Assembly (NCBI GenBank): GCA_020438665.1
Contig: JAGQUE010000523.1
Span: forward strand, 1 to 11,014
Length of the DNA stretch: 11,014 bases
Direction: 5' to 3'
Source of the DNA: Nocardioidaceae bacterium
Lineage (GTDB): Bacteria; Actinomycetota; Actinomycetes; Propionibacteriales; Nocardioidaceae
Under the pieces are notes generated by a model. It ran no database searches and was not told the DNA's origin. It was given only the letters and a program-made list of their open reading frames with translations. Position numbers and translations under genes: made by a program. Shown one piece after another: positions 1 to 6,903 of this stretch. Numbering within the stretch: the first letter of the stretch is position 1; each line of letters opens with the position of its first letter.

Positions 1-1268
1 AGGGCATCCCCTACACCGACAGCCGCGACGCCAACCCCGGCGAGGTGTGGGAGGAGAACGAGTTCTGGTTCGCGCTGTCGTGGGAGATCGACCCCGACGG
101 GTCGCTCGGCATCCGCCAGTTCTTCGAGTCGCAGGAACGGCCCGGGGAACGGATGACGATGGACGAGTACTACGACATCCTCTTCGACAAGGCCGTGCCG
201 GGCCTGCCGGCCGCGGCCGAGGCGGCGGGGCTGACCCCGCTGCAGTACATGCGCAAGTTCGGCGCTTTCGAGGTCGTCAAGGACCAATATCGTCTCGACG
301 AGCGCCCGCTGACCGATGCCGAGCTCGAGGGTGCCGTCCCCGACGAGAACGGCGTGCTGCGCAAGCCGGTGACCATGGAGTCACAGCCCCCGCTCGTCGG
401 CGAGGCGGGTGCGGTGGGTCTGCAGCACCAGGACGGCAGCAAGGTGTTCGGCTGGCTGTCGCCGTCCCGCAAGCTGGAGCTGTATTCCACGACGCTGGCC
501 GACTGGGGCTGGCCCGAGCAGGCGACCCCCGGCTACATCGAGTCCCATGTCTCGGCCAACCAGATCGACCGCGACAACGACGAGTTCGTGCTGATGCCCA
601 ACTTCCGGCTGCCCACGCTGATCCACACCCGGTCGGGCAACGCGAAGTACCTCAACGAGATCGCGAACACCCACCCGCTGTGGTTCAACGCCGGCGACGC
701 GGCCGCGATGGGTCTGGCGACGGGCGACCTGGCCCGGGTCTCCACCGAGATCGGCCACTTCGTGGCGCGGGTCTGGGCCACCGAGGCGATCCGCCCCGGC
801 GTGGTCGGCATGTCCCACCACATGGGTCGCTGGTACCAGGACGGTCACCCGGGCAGCCGCTGGGTGATGGGCAAGGTCGACCTGACCCGCACCGACGACG
901 GGGTGTGGAGCCTGCGCTACAAGGAGGGCATCAAGCCCTTCACCAGCGACGACCCCGACTCCGAGCGGATCTATTGGGATGACCCGGGCGTGCATCAGAA
1001 CCTCACGTTCCCGGTCCAGCCCGACCCGATCTCGGGCATGCACTGCTGGCACCAGAAGGTGCGGATCGAGAAGGCACACCCGGAGGACCACTACGGCGAC
1101 GTGTCGGTCGACGTGACCAAGTCACGCGAGGCCTACCAGCGGTGGCTGTCGATGACCCGGCCGGGCCCCGGCCCCGGCGGCCTGCGCCGGCCGGAGTTCA
1201 TGATGCGCCACGTCACGCCGCGCCGGAAGGCCTACCTCTATGAGCCCGCCCGTTCGACGGAGGCCTGA
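1..1268 (+). CDS. Molybdopterin-dependent oxidoreductase, C-terminal part (5' end outside window)
   Basis: The frame is open from base 3 with no start needed, so this is the last about 421 residues of a larger protein. It belongs to the DMSO reductase family, whose catalytic subunits carry a bis-molybdopterin guanine dinucleotide cofactor. The evidence is the C-terminal dinucleotide-binding domain, roughly bases 590-1010: a PNFRLPTLIHTRSGN segment, then NEIANTHPLWFN, a GLATGDLARVSTEIG stretch and the SHHMGRW motif. The N-terminal part, where any Fe-S site and the Mo ligand would lie, is not visible. The tail after about base 1150 is rich in Pro, Gly and Arg. No electron-transfer or membrane-anchor subunit follows: the gene ends one base before a convergent gene, so partners must be upstream or elsewhere. 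The nearby SQR, rhodanese and SulP genes suggest a sulfur-oxyanion substrate, as in SoeA- or PhsA-like enzymes. That is inference; a formate-dehydrogenase-like or other family member is possible. Confidence 0.9.
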   Translation, partial: GIPYTDSRDANPGEVWEENEFWFALSWEIDPDGSLGIRQFFESQERPGERMTMDEYYDILFDKAVPGLPAAAEAAGLTPLQYMRKFGAFEVVKDQYRLDERPLTDAELEGAVPDENGVLRKPVTMESQPPLVGEAGAVGLQHQDGSKVFGWLSPSRKLELYSTTLADWGWPEQATPGYIESHVSANQIDRDNDEFVLMPNFRLPTLIHTRSGNAKYLNEIANTHPLWFNAGDAAAMGLATGDLARVSTEIGHFVARVWATEAIRPGVVGMSHHMGRWYQDGHPGSRWVMGKVDLTRTDDGVWSLRYKEGIKPFTSDDPDSERIYWDDPGVHQNLTFPVQPDPISGMHCWHQKVRIEKAHPEDHYGDVSVDVTKSREAYQRWLSMTRPGPGPGGLRRPEFMMRHVTPRRKAYLYEPARSTEA

Positions 1269-1634
1269 TCACCCGAGCAGGGAGCGAACGACGAGGGTGC
1301 CGAACAGCCCGATCCCGGTGCCGGCGACCGTCAGTGCCGTGACGAGGATCGGCCAGGACCGGGCCACGGTCGTGTCCGCGCGGACGTCGCTGCGGGCGGC
1401 GCGGTAGCGCGCCGGGGCGAGGAAGACGACGACCGCAACGGCGGCCGCCAGCAGGACCGCGCCCAACGCCGCCAGCGGCGGGGCCTCGCCCCGCAGGTGC
1501 AGCAGCAGGGCACCGACCGAGGCCAGCCCGAAGCCGGTGCGCTCCCACGCCAACGCGGTCCGCTCGAGGGCCGCGACCCGGTGCACCAGCTCGTCGTCGT
1601 TGTCGTCGGCCGACGAGGAGATCCTCGGTGCCAT
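1269..1634 (-). CDS. DUF202 family small membrane protein
   Basis: This 121-residue protein carries the DUF202 signature LERTALAWERT at residues 23-33. Three hydrophobic segments follow, at about 34-48, 53-73 and 94-118, with a short acidic cytoplasmic-type N-terminus (SSADDNDDEL). No biochemical role is established for the family. It is the second gene of a two-gene operon: its ATG lies 7 bases beyond the stop of the other DUF202 gene, and no strong ribosome site precedes it, so translation is probably coupled. Its stop codon directly abuts the stop of the convergent molybdoenzyme gene, leaving no space for a separate terminator. Family assignment is firm; function is unknown. Confidence 0.85.
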   Translation of the reverse strand: MAPRISSSADDNDDELVHRVAALERTALAWERTGFGLASVGALLLHLRGEAPPLAALGAVLLAAAVAVVVFLAPARYRAARSDVRADTTVARSWPILVTALTVAGTGIGLFGTLVVRSLLG

Positions 1635-1641
1635 CAGGCGC

Positions 1642-1989
1642 TCAGAGCACCACGAGTGCGAAGATGATGATCACCACGATCACCAGCCCGCCGGACAGGA
1701 TCTGGAGCAGATGCGGAGGCGGCAGCGGCTGGCTCGTGCGCAGGGCCGTCTCGGTCTGCCTCCAGCGTCGATAGGCCAGCAGCGCCAACACCACCGACAG
1801 CAGCACGAGCACCGCGCCGGCGGTGTGCTTGAGCCAGCCGGGCCCGAAGTCCGGCACCACCGACACCAGTGCCACGCCGCCCGCGAGGAGCGCGAGCGCC
1901 GTGCGGATCCACGCCAGGAACGTCCGCTCGTTGGCCAGGCTGAATCGGTAGTCCGGGTCGCTCCCGACGATGTCGTCGTCCTCCGCCAT
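1642..1989 (-). CDS. DUF202 / YidH-type small membrane protein
   Basis: This 115-residue protein resembles E. coli YidH in size and layout. It has a short acidic N-terminus, then the signature SLANERTFLAWIRTALAL (residues 17-34). Hydrophobic segments lie at about 28-47, 56-73 and 97-115, and the protein ends within the last one. The start is chosen at 1989 because GAGAGG lies about 5 bases upstream and the family signature begins soon after. The same frame stays open on this strand far upstream to about 4041, but that stretch is an antisense shadow of the SulP and GntR genes. It leads a two-gene operon with the other DUF202 gene and is divergent from the SulP gene across a 102-bp gap. Molecular function is unknown; YidH-type proteins are simply conserved inner-membrane proteins. 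Confidence 0.85.
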   Translation of the reverse strand: MAEDDDIVGSDPDYRFSLANERTFLAWIRTALALLAGGVALVSVVPDFGPGWLKHTAGAVLVLLSVVLALLAYRRWRQTETALRTSQPLPPPHLLQILSGGLVIVVIIIFALVVL

Positions 1990-2091
1990 TTCGTGCCTCT
2001 CACTACTCACCCAGGCTGCCCTCACCACGGTATCCTCTCCCAATGGTTGTCCGGACAATTCGCGGGGTGATCTCCATCCCTCCCGTCGCAG
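1990..2091. promoter_or_regulatory. Divergent intergenic region between DUF202 operon and SulP gene
   Basis: This 102-bp gap must hold the promoters of both divergent units. On the + strand TATCCT at 2031-2036 fits the actinobacterial -10 pattern TAnnnT, but no good -35 lies 16-18 bases upstream. On the - strand no convincing paired -35/-10 is visible. A perfect palindrome at 2047-2058 (listed separately) lies just downstream of the start site predicted from TATCCT. No strong ribosome site precedes the SulP start. Confidence 0.45.
2047..2058. promoter_or_regulatory. Perfect palindrome TTGTCCGGACAA, candidate GntR-family operator
   Basis: The twelve bases TTGTCCGGACAA equal their own reverse complement. 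The core GT-N4-AC has the spacing reported for HutC-subfamily GntR operators (GT-N4-AC), although the central TA of the usual consensus is replaced by CG. It ends 33 bases before the SulP start and 57 bases before the DUF202 start. A GntR/HutC regulator is encoded in the same SulP transcription unit, so autoregulation of that unit is a reasonable inference. No second copy was noticed in the window. Confidence 0.45.
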
Positions 2092-3684
2092 GTGGCGCGG
2101 ATGGTCCGGCCCACGCGGGGTGACCTGGTCGCCGGCATCACCGTGGCGTTGGTGCTGGTGCCCCAGGCCATCGCCTATGCCCTGCTGGCCGGCGTACCGC
2201 CGATCCACGGCCTCTACGCCGCCGCGGCCGCGCCGATCGTGGCCGGCCTGATCGGCTCCTCGCCCTACCTCCAGACCGGGCCGGTGGCACTGACCAGCCT
2301 GCTCACCTTCGGCGCCCTGGCGCCCAGCATCGCGATCGGCACCCAGGACTACGCCGCCCACGCGGCGCTGCTCGCCTTGATCGTCGGCGTGACACGCCTG
2401 GCCGTGGGTGCGCTGCGCGGCGGGTTCGTCGCCTATCTGATGAGCCAGCCCGTCGTCGCGGCGTTCACGCTGGCGGCCGCCGTGCTCATCGCCGGCTCCC
2501 AGGTGCCCTCGCTCCTGGGGGTGGCCGTCACCTCCGAGAACTCGCTCGTCGCCGCGGTCCAGGCGCTGGTGCAGCCGGCCGCGTGGCGCTGGACCGGCAT
2601 CGCGATCGGACTGGCGGTCCTGCTCGTCACGGTCCTCGGCAAACGGCTCCACCCGGCGTTCCCGGGGGCTCTGATCGGCTCGCTGGGGGCACTGCTCCTC
2701 GCCAAGGTCGTCTCGCTCGGCGTCCCGACCGTCGGTGAGCTCCCCAGCGGCTTCCTGGTGCCCGACCTCGACCTCCCCTGGACCGCCACGCCCCGACTCC
2801 TGCTCGCGGGCGTGGTGATCGCGCTGGTCGGGTTCGCCGAGCCTGCCAGCATCGCCCGGCAGTACGCCAGCGCCGACCGGAGCCATTGGGACCCCGATCG
2901 TGAGTTCATGGGCCAGGGGATGGCCAACCTCGGCGCCGGAGTCTTCGGAGGCTATCCCGTCGGGGGGTCCTTCTCGCGCTCCGCGCTCAACCGGCTGTCC
3001 GGGGCCCGCACGCGGTGGAGTGGCGTGATCACCGGCTTGGCGGTCCTGGCCACGCTGCCGGCGGCACCCTTCCTCAGCGACATGCCCAAGGCCGCCCTGG
3101 CGGGGCTGATCATCGCCTCGGTCATCCCGTTGCTCAACCCCGACCCGGTCTGGCGCACGCGCGGATTCTCGCCCGCCCAGTTCGTCGTTGCCGCCGTCAC
3201 CTTCACGGTGTCCGTCGCCGCGGCACCCCGCGTCCAGTGGGGCGTCATCGCGGGCGTGGCGTGTGCGCTGGCGGTCCACCTGTGGCGCGAGCTCGGGCTC
3301 GACATCGAGACCTGGCGCACCGGCGACGTCCTCAACGTGCGACCTCAGGGGGTGCTCTACTTCGGCTCCGCACCCCTGCTCGAGACGCGGATCCTCGCCG
3401 AGCTGGCCGACCATCCGAGCCTCGGCCGGGTCAAGCTCCACCTCCAGCGCCTCGGCCGGATCGACCTCACCGGCGCGCTCGTCCTGCGCGCGATCACGCG
3501 TGACCTGGCCCGGGCCGACGTTCCCGTCGAGATCCAGGGTGTCCAACCCCATTGCCAGCGCCTCGTGGAGTCGGTCTTCTCCCGCGACGAGGTTGGCTAC
3601 ACTCGGCGCCCGGAGAACGATCTCGCCCAGCACCACCACGTGGAGGACACCGATGACTCGTCTCCGCGGCCCGCGGACGCTTGA
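2092..3684 (+). CDS. SulP family anion transporter with C-terminal STAS domain
   Basis: The 530-residue product is a membrane carrier of the SulP (SLC26-like) family, whose members move sulfate, bicarbonate or other anions. The transport domain spans about residues 10-400. It opens with GDLVAGITVALVLVPQAIAY, followed by the SulP signature region PPIHGLYAAAA (36-46). GGYPVGGSFSRSALN (286-300) is the conserved segment of the later helices. A STAS domain follows at about 410-505, containing LHLQRLGRIDLTGALVL. The last 25 residues are hydrophilic with a HHH run and acidic residues. The start is GTG 2092 or ATG 2101: an in-frame stop at 2068 excludes anything earlier, and neither has a clear ribosome site. 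The last 32 bases overlap the GntR gene in another frame. Substrate cannot be read from sequence; nearby sulfur genes favour sulfate or a related oxyanion, but bicarbonate is possible. Confidence 0.9.
   Translation: MARMVRPTRGDLVAGITVALVLVPQAIAYALLAGVPPIHGLYAAAAAPIVAGLIGSSPYLQTGPVALTSLLTFGALAPSIAIGTQDYAAHAALLALIVGVTRLAVGALRGGFVAYLMSQPVVAAFTLAAAVLIAGSQVPSLLGVAVTSENSLVAAVQALVQPAAWRWTGIAIGLAVLLVTVLGKRLHPAFPGALIGSLGALLLAKVVSLGVPTVGELPSGFLVPDLDLPWTATPRLLLAGVVIALVGFAEPASIARQYASADRSHWDPDREFMGQGMANLGAGVFGGYPVGGSFSRSALNRLSGARTRWSGVITGLAVLATLPAAPFLSDMPKAALAGLIIASVIPLLNPDPVWRTRGFSPAQFVVAAVTFTVSVAAAPRVQWGVIAGVACALAVHLWRELGLDIETWRTGDVLNVRPQGVLYFGSAPLLETRILAELADHPSLGRVKLHLQRLGRIDLTGALVLRAITRDLARADVPVEIQGVQPHCQRLVESVFSRDEVGYTRRPENDLAQHHHVEDTDDSSPRPADA
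3642..3646 (+). promoter_or_regulatory. Ribosome binding site of the GntR gene, inside the SulP coding region
   Basis: GGAGG sits six bases before ATG 3653 and lies wholly inside the upstream SulP reading frame. It fixes the start of the regulator; the open frame itself extends far upstream without meaning. Confidence 0.8.
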
Positions 3685-4438
3685 GCGGCAAGCGGACCGA
3701 CCGCTCTGGAGCCAGCTTCGCGACGACCTGATCCGCCGCCTCGAGGGCGGGGAGTTCGACCCGCGGTTCCCCGGGGAGCTCGACCTGGTCGTCGAATATG
3801 CCGTCAGCCGACACACCGTCCGCGAGGCGCTGCGACGGCTTCGGGCCGACGGGCTCATCGAGTCCTCGCGCGGCCGCTCCTCGGTGGCCCATCGTGGAGT
3901 GATGTCGCAACAGCTCGGTGCGATGTACTCCTTGTTCCACGAGCTGGAGTCGCGCGGCTTCGAGCAGCGCAGCCGGCTGATCGCACTGGAACGGCGCGCC
4001 GATGCCGAGGCCGCCGAGCGGCTCGGCCTGCCCGGTGACACCCCGTTGGTCTATCTCGAGCGGGTCCGCCTCGCCGACGACGAGCCCATCGCCTGGGACC
4101 GCGCCTGGCTCGACCCTCGGCTGGCCGAGCCGCTGCTCGAGGTCGACTTCACCCACACCGGTCTCTACGACGAGTGGCAGCGCTCCGCCGGCATCACCCT
4201 CACCGGTGGCACGGAGTCGATCACGGCCATCGTGCCGGGCAGCGACGTCAAGGCGTTGCTGCGGTCCAAGCGTGGCGAGGCCGCGCTGGTCATCGAGCGC
4301 ATCGGCCTCTTCGAGAACCGGCCCGTGGAGTTCCGCATCACCGTCGTCCGCGGCACCAAGTTCAGCTTCCGGGCCGACTGGGCCACCGGGCGCAGCTATC
4401 AGGTGGGGATCGTCGGCACCGACAGCTCCGCAGACTGA
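3653..4438 (+). CDS. GntR family transcriptional regulator, HutC subfamily (UTRA domain)
   Basis: The 261-residue product has an N-terminal winged helix-turn-helix at about residues 15-80. The recognition helix is in VSRHTVREALRRLRADGLIE (51-70). The usual PSE of GntR proteins is replaced by the ELDLVVEYA stretch. Residues about 100-242 form a UTRA ligand-binding domain, recognisable from GDTPLVYLERVRLADDEPIAWDR and the later ALVIERIGLFENRPVEFRIT. ATG 3653 is chosen because GGAGG (3642-3646) lies six bases upstream. The gene starts inside the 3' end of the SulP gene (32-nt overlap), so the two are co-transcribed and probably translationally coupled. Its likely target is the palindrome at 2047-2058 ahead of the SulP gene. 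The effector is unknown; UTRA domains bind diverse small molecules. The last 40 bases overlap the convergent phosphatidylcholine-synthase-like gene. Confidence 0.9.
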   Translation: MTRLRGPRTLERQADRPLWSQLRDDLIRRLEGGEFDPRFPGELDLVVEYAVSRHTVREALRRLRADGLIESSRGRSSVAHRGVMSQQLGAMYSLFHELESRGFEQRSRLIALERRADAEAAERLGLPGDTPLVYLERVRLADDEPIAWDRAWLDPRLAEPLLEVDFTHTGLYDEWQRSAGITLTGGTESITAIVPGSDVKALLRSKRGEAALVIERIGLFENRPVEFRITVVRGTKFSFRADWATGRSYQVGIVGTDSSAD

Positions 4439-5145
4439 CCCTCGCGGCCGCGATGGCGGCGCAGGGTCAGCGCGAGGGACTCGACGGTATAGAAGGCGAC
4501 ATAGGCCAGCGACAGCCCCAGCACGACCGGGTGGGGGTCGGGCATCTGCGCCACGATGATCGCGTAGGTGACGAACCACGCCGCGGTCGAGGCCATGTTG
4601 GCGTACCAGAGTGTCTCGGTCCGCGAGGGATAGACGTACTTCACCGGGACGAAGACCAGGATCGAGAAGATCACCAGCAGCACGGCGGCGGTCGACCGCC
4701 CGAGCCCGAGCACGACGATATAGAACGCGAGCACGTTCCAGTAGGACGGAAAGCCCATGAAGAAGTGGTCGTCGGTCTTGGCGTCGGACCGGCAGAACTG
4801 ATAGCTCGACGCCAGCAGCGGAAGACCCGCCGCGACCCAGCCGGCCCAGCCCGTCGGCAGGTAGCCCGCCTCCCACAGCAGCACGGTCGGGGCGAACACA
4901 TAGGTCAGGTAGTCGACGATGTTGTCGAGCAGGGCACCGTCGAACCAGGGGGTGACCTCCTTGACCCGGAGCCGTCGGGCGAGCAGGCCGTCGGTGCCGT
5001 CAACCACCATGGCGGCCAGGAAGAGCCACAGTGCCGCCCGGACGTGCCCGTCGACGGCGGCGGCGACCATCGCGAAGCCCAGCACCGCGCCGGTGGCGGT
5101 GTAGGTGTGGACGGCGACCGCACCGACGGTCGACAGGCGAGACAT
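4399..5145 (-). CDS. pcs: Phosphatidylcholine synthase-like CDP-alcohol phosphotransferase
   Basis: The 248-residue, multi-helix membrane protein belongs to the CDP-alcohol phosphatidyltransferase family. The catalytic motif is complete: D49-x2-D52-G53-x2-A56-R57, then G70-x3-D74-x3-D78. The spacer between AR and G is 12 residues rather than the common 8-9, which is the variant I associate with bacterial phosphatidylcholine synthases (CDP-diacylglycerol + choline to phosphatidylcholine + CMP). Other segments fit that family: RLRVKEVTPW, LDNIVDYLTYVFAP (73-86) and GFPSYWNVLAFY (131-142). Several hydrophobic helices follow up to about residue 225. The start at 5145 is preceded by GAGGA about 11 bases upstream, rather far. 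The gene lies 32 bp after the second SulP gene on the same strand, separated by a strong hairpin, and its 3' end overlaps the GntR gene tail to tail. Another alcohol acceptor remains possible. Confidence 0.82.
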   Translation of the reverse strand: MSRLSTVGAVAVHTYTATGAVLGFAMVAAAVDGHVRAALWLFLAAMVVDGTDGLLARRLRVKEVTPWFDGALLDNIVDYLTYVFAPTVLLWEAGYLPTGWAGWVAAGLPLLASSYQFCRSDAKTDDHFFMGFPSYWNVLAFYIVVLGLGRSTAAVLLVIFSILVFVPVKYVYPSRTETLWYANMASTAAWFVTYAIIVAQMPDPHPVVLGLSLAYVAFYTVESLALTLRRHRGREGQSAELSVPTIPT

Positions 5146-5165
5146 GCGGGCCAGTATCCTCGCGC

Positions 5166-5192
5166 GGCGGGTCGGCGTCAGGCCGACCCGCC
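5166..5192 (-). terminator. GC-rich hairpin at the end of the SulP operon
   Basis: An 11-bp perfect stem (5166-5176 paired with 5182-5192, arm GGCGGGTCGGC) has a five-base loop. The SulP stop codon (5178-5180 on the - strand) lies in that loop. No T-run follows, so it would be a non-canonical terminator or mRNA-stabilising structure of the kind common in actinobacteria. Its position before the phosphatidylcholine-synthase-like gene suggests it reduces or ends read-through from the operon. Confidence 0.5.
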
Positions 5193-6878
5193 CGCCGGAC
5201 CGTCGATCGCGTCGACGGCCTCGGGGACCGATCGGTGCACCCGGCCCTGCGCGACCAGGGTGCGATAGGCGGTGTCGCGGGCGAGGATGTCGGACACCGG
5301 CCCGCGCATCGCGGCGAGGTGGACCTCGACGCCGGTGCTGGCGAGCTCCTCGCTGAGGGTGCCCAGCATGTCGACACCGGTGAAGTCGGCGGTGTTGATG
5401 GCGGTGCAGTCGATCACCAGGAACCGCGTCTCCGGACGGTTGCGGACCAGCCCAGCGAGCCGCTCGGCGATCGGCCGGGCGCTGGTGAACGACAGGGGCG
5501 CATCCACGCGCGCGATCACGACCTCGGGCCTGACGACGACATCGTGGCGGTGCACGTTGCGATAGACGCGCTCACCGAGCACCTGGCCGAGCTCGGGGAT
5601 GTGGGGCCGCGCCGAGTGGCGCAGGAAGAGCCCGACGCTCACGACGACGCCGACGCCGAGCCCGGGCGCCGGGCCGAGCGACAGCGTCGCCACGGCCGTC
5701 ACCAGCAGCGCGAGGAGGTCGCTGCGCCGCACCCGGCCGATGGCGACTGCTCCGCGAATGTCGATGAGGGTCGCAACCGCGACGACGATGACGGCGGCGA
5801 GCGCCACCTTGGGCAGGTGTGCCAGCAGCGGGGTGGCCGTGAAGAGGGCGATGACGATCAGCACCGACGAGATCACCCCGGACATCGGGGTCCGGGCGCC
5901 GGCGTTGAAGTTGACCGCGCCGCGGGAGAACCCGCCGGCGACGGGGAACCCGTGGAACAGGCCGGCGGTCAGGTTGCTCAGCCCTACCGCGACGAGCTCC
6001 TGGTCGGGCTCGACGCGGGTGCGCGAGCGCCGGGCGAACGCCGTCCCGGTGCTGATGGACTCCATGAAGGAGATGAGCGCGATCGCGGCCGCCGACGGCA
6101 GCAGCGCCTGCACGTCGGTCCAGCCGACCGCAGGCAGGCCGGGGGTGGGGAGCCCGGACGGCACGGCGCCGATCACCGTGACCCGGTCGTCCCAGCCGGC
6201 CACCCACACCAGGGCGGTCAGGACGGCGACGACGACCAGGGGCCCGGGCACCTGGGGAAGCCATCGCTTGAGCGCCACCAGGGTGGCCACGCCACCGGCG
6301 GCGAGGGCGGCGGTGAGCAGGCGGGCGTCGCCCAGCTGGGGTCCGATCAGGCGTACGGCGTCGGTGAACGTGCTGACCTGCCCGGAGACCGTCAGCCCGA
6401 GCAGGTCCTTGAGCTGGCTGGCCGCGATGGTCAGCGCCGCCGCCGAGGTGAAGCCGCTGATGACGGGGACCGACAAGAAGTTGACCAGGGCGCCCAGGCG
6501 GACCAGCCCGGCCGTCGTCTGGAGCGTGCCGACCATGACGGCCAGCAGGCTGGCCAGGGCGACATAGGTGACCACGTCGCCGTCGGCCAGTGGTCCCACC
6601 ACGGCCGCCGTCAGCAGCGAGTCGATGGCGACCGGCCCGACGGAGATGTAGCGGCTGGTGCCGAAGACGGCATAGACGACCAACGACACCATCGCGGCAT
6701 AGAGGCCGGCGATCGGCGGGACGCCGGCGAGGGCGGCATAGGCCATCGCCTGGGGGATCAGCATCACCGCGACCGTGGCGCCGGCCCGCAGGTCCGCCGT
6801 CAGGTCGGGGCGGCGGTAGCGACGTACCCAGACGGTGGAGGGGACGTAGCGGGCAAGCAACAGGGGCGCGGTCGTCAT
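5178..6878 (-). CDS. SulP family anion transporter with C-terminal STAS domain (second copy)
   Basis: The 566-residue product is a full-length SulP carrier. The N-terminal helices include LRAGATVAVMLIPQAMAYAA (30-49), followed by the signature PPIAGLYAAMVS (54-65). GLFHGFPVAGGFSRGAVN (306-323) is the conserved late-helix segment. The transport domain ends near residue 420, and a STAS domain spans about 446-556, with FLVIDCTAINTADFTGVDML. It is longer than the other SulP in the window and clearly diverged from it, so the two are not a recent duplication. The start at 6878 has GCAGGGG just upstream. It is the third gene of the MBL/rhodanese operon, 25 bp after the membrane rhodanese. That context suggests transport of sulfate, sulfite or thiosulfate produced or used by the sulfur enzymes; direction and substrate are inference. 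Confidence 0.92.
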   Translation of the reverse strand: MTTAPLLLARYVPSTVWVRRYRRPDLTADLRAGATVAVMLIPQAMAYAALAGVPPIAGLYAAMVSLVVYAVFGTSRYISVGPVAIDSLLTAAVVGPLADGDVVTYVALASLLAVMVGTLQTTAGLVRLGALVNFLSVPVISGFTSAAALTIAASQLKDLLGLTVSGQVSTFTDAVRLIGPQLGDARLLTAALAAGGVATLVALKRWLPQVPGPLVVVAVLTALVWVAGWDDRVTVIGAVPSGLPTPGLPAVGWTDVQALLPSAAAIALISFMESISTGTAFARRSRTRVEPDQELVAVGLSNLTAGLFHGFPVAGGFSRGAVNFNAGARTPMSGVISSVLIVIALFTATPLLAHLPKVALAAVIVVAVATLIDIRGAVAIGRVRRSDLLALLVTAVATLSLGPAPGLGVGVVVSVGLFLRHSARPHIPELGQVLGERVYRNVHRHDVVVRPEVVIARVDAPLSFTSARPIAERLAGLVRNRPETRFLVIDCTAINTADFTGVDMLGTLSEELASTGVEVHLAAMRGPVSDILARDTAYRTLVAQGRVHRSVPEAVDAIDGPAGGSA

Positions 6879-6903
6879 CCGCGCCCCTGCCGTGGAGGGT
6901 GGG

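Noticed and set aside
45..47. GTG at 45 as the start of the molybdoenzyme
   Set aside because: The frame is open to the window edge and the residues before it (PYTDSRDANPGE) read as continuous protein. The family is far longer than 407 residues.
1159..1200. Strongly GC-rich self-complementary stretch near the end of the molybdoenzyme gene
   Set aside because: It is inside the coding region, encodes a Pro/Gly/Arg stretch and is not followed by a T-run, so there is no support for a terminator.
1990..4041. Long open frame on the - strand continuing upstream of the YidH-type protein to 4041
   Set aside because: It runs antisense to the SulP and GntR genes and its translation is low-complexity (rich in G, R, D, Q, H). 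Only the last 115 codons encode a recognisable protein, with its own start and ribosome site.
3494..4876. 460-codon open frame on the - strand
   Set aside because: It overlaps the GntR gene antisense and the phosphatidylcholine-synthase-like gene in another frame. The translation has no family resemblance.
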